Shown here in pieces: positions 1-5,822 of a DNA stretch of 8,661 nt. The DNA is from Pseudomonadota bacterium (lineage in GTDB: Bacteria; Myxococcota_A; UBA796; SXON01). How positions within the stretch are numbered: position 1 is the first letter of the stretch; every line of letters starts with the position of its first letter. The notes beneath the pieces were generated by a model. The model did no database searches. It saw only the letters and a program-made list of their open reading frames with translations, and was not told where the DNA came from. Both the position numbers and the translations under genes were made by a program. The stretch is taken from the NCBI GenBank assembly GCA_005776735.1, contig SXOM01000143.1:1-8661 (forward strand), read 5' to 3'.

Positions 1-91
1 CCGAGGCCGCCCGGCGCCGCGCGGCGCGGGGCGCGGTTGCCGCCTTCGGGACGGTCGCGCCGCGCCGCCCACCCCGTGCGATACTGTCCGG
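1..91. other. GC-rich upstream region, no gene assigned
   Basis: This stretch precedes the first gene. It is extremely GC-rich and contains a perfect 14-base palindrome at 14-27 (GCGCCGCGCGGCGC). The only AT-containing patch is just before the GTG at 92 and holds a possible -10 box. I cannot tell whether the first bases belong to the end of a neighbouring gene outside the window. Confidence 0.4.
77..85 (+). promoter_or_regulatory. possible extended -10 promoter element (TGCGATACT)
   Basis: TG-n-GATACT matches an extended -10 element (GATACT agrees with TATAAT at 4 of 6 positions). No -35 hexamer stands at the usual 16-18 base distance. Six bases separate its end from the GTG at 92, so transcription would begin at or next to the start codon and give a leaderless mRNA. 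No Shine-Dalgarno sequence precedes the GTG, which fits. This is inference from one short match in GC-rich DNA. Confidence 0.3.
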
Positions 92-2383
92 GTGCGCACC
101 GCCTTCGCCTTCGCCTTCGTCCTCGCCGCGTGTACCGAGACCTCCGGCCCCGCCGACGCCGACGGCGACGGCCTCGTGGGCGACGACGACTGCGACGACA
201 AGGACGCCGGGGTCGGCGGGCCCGAGCCGTGGCTGGTCGACGGTGACCACGACGGCTACGCCGGCACCACCCCGGTCCGGGCGTGCGAGCGCCCCGACGC
301 TGCCGCCGACCTCACGGGCGACTGCGACGACGCCGACGACCAGGTGCACCCCGGCGTGACCGAAGCGTGCAACGGGGTCGACGACGACTGTGACGGGGAG
401 ATCGACGAGGACGCGACCACCGTCTACTACGCGGACGCCGACGGGGACGGCTTCGGGGACGCGGCGAGCCCGACCGCCGCGTGCGAGCCGCCCGACGGGT
501 ACGTCACCACCGCCGACGACTGCGACGACGCCGACGCCGGCCGGTTCCCCGACGCGCCGGAGCGCTGCGACGGGGCCGACGACGACTGCGACGGCGACGT
601 GGACGAAGACGCGGAGGGCACCCGCACCTGGTACGCGGACGGCGACGGGGACGGGTTCGGCGACCCGGGCGATGCGTGGGTCTCGTGCGAAGAACCGCCC
701 GACCGGGTGGTGGACGGGACCGACTGTGACGACGCCCGGAGCGCGGTGAACCCGGGCGCCATCGAGGTGTGCAACGGAACGGACGACGATTGTGACGGCG
801 CGGTCGACGAAGCCGACGCCGCCGACGCGCCCACCTGGTATGTCGATGTCGACGGCGATGGGTGGGGTACCCTGGACGCGGTGGAGGCCGCGTGTGACGC
901 GCCGACCGGATACGCGGCCTACGACGGCGATTGTGACGATACCGACACCCGCTTCAACCCCGGCGCGGTCGAGGCGGACTGCGGCGACCCCGCGGACTAC
1001 AACTGCGACGGCAGCGTGGCCTACGCCGACGCCGACGCCGACGGGTACGCCGCGTGCGAAGAGTGTGACGACGGTGACGCCGCGGTGAGCCCGGGCGCCG
1101 TCGAGGTGTGCAACGGAACCGATGACGACTGCGACGGGACGGTCGACGAGGCCGACGCCGCGGACGCGTCGACCTGGTACGCCGACACCGACGCCGACGG
1201 GTACGGCGACGCCGCCTCGACCTCGGTCGCGTGTGACGCGCCGGCGGGCAGCGTGCCCGATGCCACCGACTGCGACGACGGCGACGCGGCGATCAACCCC
1301 GGCGCGCTCGAACGGTGCAACGGCGTGGACGACGATTGTGACACCGAGGTCGACGAGGACAGCGCCATCGACGCCGACACCTGGTACGGCGACGGCGACG
1401 GCGACGGCTACGGCGACGCCGCGGTCGGCACGACGGCGTGTGACGCGCCGTCCGGCTACGTCGCGGACGCGACCGACTGCGACGACGCCCGCCGCCTGAC
1501 CCACCCCGGCGCGACCGAGTACTGCAACACCACCGACGACGACTGCGACGGGGTGGTGGACGACGGCGCCGCCGACGCGCTCACCTGGTGGGCCGACGGC
1601 GACGCCGACGGGTACGGCGACGCGAGCACCTCGACCGTCGATTGTTCGGCGCCCCTGGGGTATGTCCGCGACGACGACGACTGCGACGACACCGACGGGG
1701 CGGTCAACCCGGCGGCGACCGAGGTGTGCAATCGTGTCGACGACGACTGTGACGGAACGGTCGACGGGGTGAGCACCACCTACGATTTCGCCACCGGCGT
1801 CGACAGCGCGGTGATCCAACTCAACGGCGACGCGACGTGGCGCAGCACGAGCGGGGGCTACCTGGAGCTGGTCGGGCTCACCGGGTACGGCGGCGGCACG
1901 GCGTGGTGGATCGAGCGCATCGACGCCACGGCGTTCGAGGTCAGCTTCTCGTTCCAGATCCACGGGGGCAGCGGCGCCGACGGGATCAGCTTCGCCTGGT
2001 TGGACGAGACCGACACCACCTCGATCGGGGCCTTGGGTGGGTCGCTCGGGTTGTACGGGCTCAGCGGCTACGCGGTGGAGTTCGACACCTACTACAACTC
2101 GGGCACCGATCCGAGCGAGAACCACGTCGCCCTCATCGACGCGGCCACCTTCACCAACTACGCGACCTCCAGCGCCATCCCCGAGCTGGAGGACAGCGGG
2201 TGGCACGACGCCACGATCAGCAACAGTGGCGGCACGGTGGAGGTGTGGGTCGACGGCACCCGCTACATCAACCACACGCTGTCGAGCTACACGCTCAGCG
2301 AGGCGATGGTGGGCTTCACGGCGGCCACGGGCGGGTCGACCAACTACCACGACATCGACGACGTGAGCTTCGCGTGCCCCTGA
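92..2383 (+). CDS. lipoprotein with eight MopE-type metal-binding repeats and a C-terminal L-type lectin domain
   Basis: Predicted 763-residue surface lipoprotein. GTG at 92 is chosen because it gives a short signal sequence ending in the lipobox LAAC (Cys14). Residues 29-559 hold nine DCDD motifs and eight repeats of the pattern CNGxDDDCDGxxDE (Cys at 93, 159, 227, 297, 340, 409, 478, 546), joined by linkers such as WYADxDGDGYGD. The fourth repeat is degenerate (DYNCDG instead of DDDCDG). This pattern is that of the 'putative metal-binding motif' repeats related to the copper-binding protein MopE. Residues 562-763 look like a bacterial L-type lectin: ADGISF near 629-634, then VEFDT with N669, D673 and H678, the usual Ca/Mn ligands of legume-type lectins, and a GWHD...VWVDG strand pair. 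It likely binds Ca2+ or another metal and possibly a carbohydrate on the cell surface. Its end overlaps the next gene by 10 bases. Metal and sugar specificity are unknown. Confidence 0.9.
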   Translation: MRTAFAFAFVLAACTETSGPADADGDGLVGDDDCDDKDAGVGGPEPWLVDGDHDGYAGTTPVRACERPDAAADLTGDCDDADDQVHPGVTEACNGVDDDCDGEIDEDATTVYYADADGDGFGDAASPTAACEPPDGYVTTADDCDDADAGRFPDAPERCDGADDDCDGDVDEDAEGTRTWYADGDGDGFGDPGDAWVSCEEPPDRVVDGTDCDDARSAVNPGAIEVCNGTDDDCDGAVDEADAADAPTWYVDVDGDGWGTLDAVEAACDAPTGYAAYDGDCDDTDTRFNPGAVEADCGDPADYNCDGSVAYADADADGYAACEECDDGDAAVSPGAVEVCNGTDDDCDGTVDEADAADASTWYADTDADGYGDAASTSVACDAPAGSVPDATDCDDGDAAINPGALERCNGVDDDCDTEVDEDSAIDADTWYGDGDGDGYGDAAVGTTACDAPSGYVADATDCDDARRLTHPGATEYCNTTDDDCDGVVDDGAADALTWWADGDADGYGDASTSTVDCSAPLGYVRDDDDCDDTDGAVNPAATEVCNRVDDDCDGTVDGVSTTYDFATGVDSAVIQLNGDATWRSTSGGYLELVGLTGYGGGTAWWIERIDATAFEVSFSFQIHGGSGADGISFAWLDETDTTSIGALGGSLGLYGLSGYAVEFDTYYNSGTDPSENHVALIDAATFTNYATSSAIPELEDSGWHDATISNSGGTVEVWVDGTRYINHTLSSYTLSEAMVGFTAATGGSTNYHDIDDVSFACP
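752..841 (+). repeat. copy 1 of a recent internal duplication (with 1091-1180)
   Basis: Codons 221-250 of the repeat lipoprotein. By hand alignment this 90-base block differs from 1091-1180 at 12 bases and 3 residues (I/V, A/T, P/S), much closer than other repeat pairs. The offset is 339 bases. Confidence 0.75.
1091..1180 (+). repeat. copy 2 of a recent internal duplication (with 752-841)
   Basis: Codons 334-363 of the repeat lipoprotein, including the shared EVCNGTDDDCDG and VDEADAADA blocks. The degenerate fourth repeat lies between the two copies. Confidence 0.75.
1775..2380 (+). other. L-type (legume/bacterial) lectin domain region of the first gene
   Basis: Encodes residues 562-763. 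Order of landmarks: an N-terminal TTYDFATG strand, a GYLELVG strand, ADGISFAWLD (D630 in the position of the sugar-contacting Asp of legume lectins), VEFDTYYN (E663, D665, N669), DPSENHV (D673, H678), a GWHDATIS strand, VEVWVDGTRY, and an IDDVSF terminal strand. The set of metal ligands expected for a Ca/Mn-dependent lectin appears complete. The assignment rests on motif recognition, not on a search. Confidence 0.75.
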
Positions 2384-3969
2384 CCCGCCGTGTCGGGCGC
2401 CTCGCGTGGTGGGTCCTCGGCGGGATCGCGGCGTGCGAACCCGCCCCCACCGGCGACATCGCCGATTCGGCCGACACCGGGGACACCGCCCCGCCCGAGG
2501 TCCCAGCGGCCTGCGAACCCGTGGACGTCGTGGAGGCGCAGTGGCTCAGTGAGTTCCAGCTCCCGACGCGCGCGGACCTGAAGCAGACCGTACAGGGCGT
2601 CGGCATCGGCGACCTGGACGGTGACGGGTGGCTGGACGCGCTGGTGGCGTGGGGCGGGGGCAGCTTCGTGATGCAGAACGACGGAACGGGAAACCTGGTG
2701 TTCGACGAAGCGCGCGAGGCCACGGCGCCGCTGCCGCCGAGCTCCGCGGTGGCGCTCGGGGACCTCGACGGCGACGGCGACCTCGACGGCATGTTGGGGA
2801 GCTGGTCCGGCGACGCGTGGGTGTTGTGGAACGACGGGACGGGTGCTTTGGAGGCCGAGTCCATCCCCGACACCGACGACATCGTGTACGCCATCACGCT
2901 CGGCGACCTCGACGGCGACCTGGACCTCGACGCCTACTTCTCGGTCGCCGCGATCGACATGACCTACGACGACATCGTCTCGGGTGAGCAGGTGGCCGGT
3001 CCCAACCTGCTCCTGGTGCAGGACGCCGACCACCGCTTCGCCGAGAAGGTGGGCGCGCTCCCGGAGGACACCCGCTACGGCATGACCCTGCACACCGCGA
3101 TGCTCGACGTAGAGGGCGACGGCGACCTGGACCTCTACGTGGCCAACGACGCGGGTCCGTACATCGAGCCGAACCACCTGCTGGTGAACGACGGACGCGG
3201 GCACTTCCTCGAGGACACCCGCTGCGGGTGCGACCTCGCGATCCTGGCGATGGGCGCCGGGGTGGGCGACGCCGACCAGGACGGATTGCCAGACCTCTAC
3301 GTCAGCGACGTGGGCCCCCCCGAGCTGCTCCTGAACCTCGGCGACGGCACCTTCGCCAACGGAACGCTCACCGCGGGCGACGCGTACATCCCGGCCACGA
3401 GCGAGTCGATGGTGAGCTGGGGGACCGGCTTTGTGGACCTCGACGCCGACATGGACCAGGACCTCGTCGTCACCTTCGGGCAGAGTGGCAAGAACTTCGA
3501 AGCCGCGGGGGTCGAGGGCGAAGACGGCGCCTGGCAACCGAGCCAGGTCCTCCTCAGCGACGGCGCGGGGAGCTTCGACCGTGCCGAGGTGCCGGGCTTC
3601 GACGACGGAAACCGCACCCGCGCGTACGCGGTGGGCGACCTGGACCGCGACGGGCGGCCCGACCTCGTCACGGTGGGGAAGTTCTTCTACCGGGACTGGC
3701 GGACCGCCGGCGGCTGCCCGCCGGGCGTCACGCTGCGGCTTCACGGGCCGGCGGTCGTCGGGGCCACCCTCACGGTCGAGGTGCGCGGTCACACCCAGAC
3801 GTTGTGGCACCTGCCGAGCACGACGAGCTCCAGCAGCGCCGACGAGGTGTACGTGGGCCTGGGCGGTTGGGCCGACGCCGACCGCATCCTCGTGACGTGG
3901 CCCGGGGGCGGCGAGACCGTGCTGGAACACGTGCCGGCCGGCGCGGTGCTGGACCTCGACCAGCCGTAG
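2374..3969 (+). CDS. FG-GAP/VCBS repeat lipoprotein with C-terminal ASPIC/UnbV domain
   Basis: Predicted 531-residue lipoprotein. GTG at 2374 lies inside the end of the previous gene (10-base overlap) and gives an Arg-containing n-region, a WWVLGG core and the lipobox IAAC (Cys21); the frame is open upstream to 1837, but that part is an Arg-rich shadow. A DSADTGDT linker follows. Seven Asp-rich calcium loops of the DLDGDGxxD type begin at about residues 80, 130, 178, 245, 299, 355 and 422, as in FG-GAP/VCBS beta-propellers. Residues 450-528 match an ASPIC/UnbV domain (VGATLTVEVRG, VGLGGWADADRILVTWPGG, VLEHVPAG), the layout of CRTAC1-like proteins, with the middle of the domain altered to a Ser/Thr-rich stretch. 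Ca2+ binding and a scaffold or adhesion role at the surface are inferred. Translation is probably coupled to the lectin lipoprotein upstream, since no clear ribosome site is visible. The stop is 5 bases from that of the convergent dioxygenase gene. Confidence 0.88.
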   Translation: MPLTRRVGRLAWWVLGGIAACEPAPTGDIADSADTGDTAPPEVPAACEPVDVVEAQWLSEFQLPTRADLKQTVQGVGIGDLDGDGWLDALVAWGGGSFVMQNDGTGNLVFDEAREATAPLPPSSAVALGDLDGDGDLDGMLGSWSGDAWVLWNDGTGALEAESIPDTDDIVYAITLGDLDGDLDLDAYFSVAAIDMTYDDIVSGEQVAGPNLLLVQDADHRFAEKVGALPEDTRYGMTLHTAMLDVEGDGDLDLYVANDAGPYIEPNHLLVNDGRGHFLEDTRCGCDLAILAMGAGVGDADQDGLPDLYVSDVGPPELLLNLGDGTFANGTLTAGDAYIPATSESMVSWGTGFVDLDADMDQDLVVTFGQSGKNFEAAGVEGEDGAWQPSQVLLSDGAGSFDRAEVPGFDDGNRTRAYAVGDLDRDGRPDLVTVGKFFYRDWRTAGGCPPGVTLRLHGPAVVGATLTVEVRGHTQTLWHLPSTTSSSSADEVYVGLGGWADADRILVTWPGGGETVLEHVPAGAVLDLDQP

Positions 3970-3974
3970 GGCCG

Positions 3975-5048
3975 CTACTCCTGCGCGAAGTGGTAGCGCT
4001 CTTCGCCCAAGAGCGGCGGGAGGCGGTCGCGCGGCAGAAGGCAGGTGCGGACGTTCCACAGCTCCGGGAACACCCGGTAGGCCGTGGTCTGGTCGAGGTA
4101 GTCGACCCCCGAGCTGCCGCCGCTGCCCACCCGGCGGCCGATCGTCCGCTCGGCCATGCGGGCGTGGCGGTGGCGGAAGAGCAGGGTCTGCTCTTCGAGC
4201 TCGACGCAGGTGTCGAGCAACAGGCGCGGCCACGCCAAGAGCGGCAGGTGGCGGTAGGACTCGATGAACACCAGCGCCGCGCGCGCCCGGCGGGTGGCGG
4301 CGTCGTCGGGGAGCAGGAAGCTGCGCACACCCTGGAGCGCCGCCTCGACGCGGGCGCGGATCTTGTCCTCGTCGGCGCCGTCGAGCACGGTCACGAGCTG
4401 GTCGCCGCCTTCGCGCTGGTGCTGCTCCACGCGGGCGTAGTAGTCGGCGAGGAACCGGTCCACGACCGCGTCGTCGTCGGCATCGCCGGGCCGGGAACCC
4501 ATGATGGGCGTGCGGGAGAGCCACGCGACGAGCGCGTCGCGCAACGAGGTCTCCGCCATCGTGGCCATGAGCTGGGCCGCCACCTTGCGGCCCGCCTCGG
4601 TGTGGGCCTGGCTGCGGATGTGCTCGATGGGGTCGGTGCCCGCGTACTTGATGCGCCGCTCCGGCGTGAGGCCGAGGAGCATCTCGAACTCACGCATCTG
4701 GTAGCTCTGAAAACCGCTGGAAGGAACGAGCTTGTCGCGGAAGTCGAGGAAATCCTGGGGAGGCAGGGTCTCCATGACCGCGAATTGGTCGACCGCGAGC
4801 CGGAGGATGGCGTTGACGCGCCCGAGGTGGTGGACGACGAACGGCACGCGCTCTTCGGGGAGCTTCGGCGCGGCGAGGTGGTCGCGGGCGAGGCGGAGCT
4901 GCGAGAGAATCAGCTTGAACCAAAGCTCGTACGTCTGGTGCACGATGATGAAGTGCAGCTCGTCAGGCGAAGGTTCGCCGTCGAGTCCCCCCTGGGAGGC
5001 GAGGAGCTTGTCGAGTTGGAGGTAGTCCCAGTAGGTCGGAGCCGGCAT
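3975..5048 (-). CDS. kynA: tryptophan 2,3-dioxygenase
   Basis: Haem enzyme of 357 residues that opens the indole ring of L-tryptophan with O2 to give N-formylkynurenine, the first step of the kynurenine pathway; cytosolic. The N-terminus (YWDYLQLDKLL, then FIIVHQTYELWFK) matches the family, with H37 at the position of the active-site His55 of the Xanthomonas enzyme. SSGFQSYQMREFE at 110-122 carries R119, equivalent to the substrate-carboxylate Arg. The C-terminal block FRHRHARMAERTIG gives H295 as proximal haem ligand, followed by GSGGSSGVDYL; the usual Thr of GTGGSSG is Ser309 here, a mild change. From memory of the Xanthomonas protein (about 298 residues) the central part between LLG and H295 is roughly 50 residues longer. 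ATG at 5048 is used; only a weak AGG precedes it. No kynurenine formamidase, kynureninase or regulator is next to it, so its role (tryptophan breakdown or NAD supply) cannot be decided. Confidence 0.93.
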   Translation of the reverse strand: MPAPTYWDYLQLDKLLASQGGLDGEPSPDELHFIIVHQTYELWFKLILSQLRLARDHLAAPKLPEERVPFVVHHLGRVNAILRLAVDQFAVMETLPPQDFLDFRDKLVPSSGFQSYQMREFEMLLGLTPERRIKYAGTDPIEHIRSQAHTEAGRKVAAQLMATMAETSLRDALVAWLSRTPIMGSRPGDADDDAVVDRFLADYYARVEQHQREGGDQLVTVLDGADEDKIRARVEAALQGVRSFLLPDDAATRRARAALVFIESYRHLPLLAWPRLLLDTCVELEEQTLLFRHRHARMAERTIGRRVGSGGSSGVDYLDQTTAYRVFPELWNVRTCLLPRDRLPPLLGEERYHFAQE

Positions 5049-5078
5049 GTTCGCGGCCTAACCGGATACAAGCGCGCC
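5049..5078. promoter_or_regulatory. 30-base divergent intergenic region with possible promoter for the plus-strand chain
   Basis: This gap separates the divergent starts of the dioxygenase (minus) and the small lipoprotein (plus). On the plus strand GATACA at 5065-5070 ends 8 bases before the ATG at 5079, resembling the GATACT placed before the GTG at 92, and no Shine-Dalgarno sequence is seen, so a leaderless start is possible. On the minus strand an AGG lies 8 bases before the dioxygenase ATG. The -35 regions of both directions would fall inside the opposite gene. Weak evidence. Confidence 0.3.
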
Positions 5079-5822
5079 ATGCGGCTGTTCCCCCTGCTCC
5101 TCGCGGGCTGCGCCACGACCCCGTGGGGCACCTGGGCCTTCACCCTCGCGGTCACCCCCGCCACCGGCGACGAGTGCGCCGTCTCGACCACGCACAACTT
5201 CACCGGCGCGTACGCGCCCGAGAGCACCACGGTCGTCGACGAGTCGTGGACCACGACCACGACCAGCTCCGACAGCCCGGCCCTCTTCTTCGCGCGGCTC
5301 GAAGCCTACGGGCAGGGGTCGATGCTGATCGTCGGCGACGAAGCGTTGCCCGGCACGCACAACGAGGACGGGTCGTGGACCTTCGCCTGGGAGGGGGAGA
5401 GCACCGACGAGACCGTCGCCACCCACGCCTCGGGCTACGACTACACGGCCTACGCCGCGTCGACGAGCACCCTGAAGATCAAGGGCACGTTCAACACCGA
5501 GACCTTCACCGGCGACTACCTGCCGCAGACCACGTCGCTCCAGAAGTGGGACGAGTCGGACACCTGGTCGGACGAGGCGGCCGCGTACGTGGGTGACAAC
5601 GGCGAGGCGCCGGTCGGCACCTACCTGGTGCTGAGCGACGGCGCGGGCGGCGAGATCGCGGCCAACAACAACCGTGCGGTCTACGACTGCGAGACCGCCA
5701 CCTGCGCGTTGACCGTCGAGAGCACGTGCGACTACCGCTACGCGCTCACCGGGCAGCTCACCGAGTTCGGGCCGGACGACGCGGGTTGGCTCGAGGGTGC
5801 GGGCCAGCCGGCGGGCCTGTAG
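5079..5822 (+). CDS. predicted lipoprotein of unknown function
   Basis: A 247-residue protein I do not recognise. ATG at 5079 gives a compact lipoprotein signal, MRLFPLLLAGC, with lipobox LAGC and Cys11 as the lipidated residue; the frame is open far upstream, but that part is antisense to the dioxygenase. The mature protein is rich in Thr, Ser, Asp and aromatic residues with alternating short strands (WGTWAFTLAV at 16-25, TLKIKGTFN at 131-139, GTYLVLSDG at 180-188), which suggests a mostly beta fold. Besides Cys11 there are four cysteines (33, 204, 209, 217), possibly in disulfides. A run of Thr at 57-62 and several acidic patches stand out. It is the first gene of a chain: its TAG stop shares one base with the GTG of the FadL-type gene. 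An accessory role to that barrel, for instance as a periplasmic or surface partner, is inference from position only. Confidence 0.8.
   Translation: MRLFPLLLAGCATTPWGTWAFTLAVTPATGDECAVSTTHNFTGAYAPESTTVVDESWTTTTTSSDSPALFFARLEAYGQGSMLIVGDEALPGTHNEDGSWTFAWEGESTDETVATHASGYDYTAYAASTSTLKIKGTFNTETFTGDYLPQTTSLQKWDESDTWSDEAAAYVGDNGEAPVGTYLVLSDGAGGEIAANNNRAVYDCETATCALTVESTCDYRYALTGQLTEFGPDDAGWLEGAGQPAGL

Larger units (their letters stand above)
176..1768 (+). repeat. tandem MopE-type protein repeats encoded within the first gene
   Basis: Eight units of about 55-75 codons (the degenerate fourth is close to 70 codons from its neighbour), each with a DCDDxD motif, a PGAxExCNGxDDDCDGxxDE block and a W/YYADxDxDGYGD linker. 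The DNA is dominated by GAC codons for Asp, so the sequence looks low-complexity on both strands and makes long spurious open frames in the other frames. Confidence 0.85.

Noticed and set aside
14..27. Perfect 14-base palindrome GCGCCGCGCGGCGC as an operator or terminator
   Set aside because: It has no loop and no following T-run, and such palindromes of G and C arise often by chance in DNA this GC-rich.
176..1768. The repetitive region as a CRISPR array or satellite DNA
   Set aside because: The periodicity follows codons of a single continuous protein frame with conserved Cys/Asp motifs; units vary in length and there are no constant repeats with unique spacers.
1837..2373. Upstream extension of the FG-GAP gene into the lectin region
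   Set aside because: The extension is an Arg/His-rich +1-frame reading of the lectin domain, and GTG 2374 gives a proper lipoprotein signal.
2344..4524. 726-codon open frame on the minus strand
   Set aside because: It is Arg/Val/His-rich, lies antisense to the FG-GAP gene and overlaps the true dioxygenase frame. Long stop-free shadows are expected at this GC content.
3228..5078. Plus-strand extension of the small lipoprotein frame across the whole dioxygenase gene
   Set aside because: The frame is open only as the antisense of the dioxygenase; the lipoprotein signal beginning at 5079 marks the real start.
5786..5821. TTG at 5786 as the start of the FadL-type gene
   Set aside because: It would add a Gly/Pro/Cys-containing leader that does not resemble a signal n-region; GTG 5822 touches the upstream stop and fits translational coupling.
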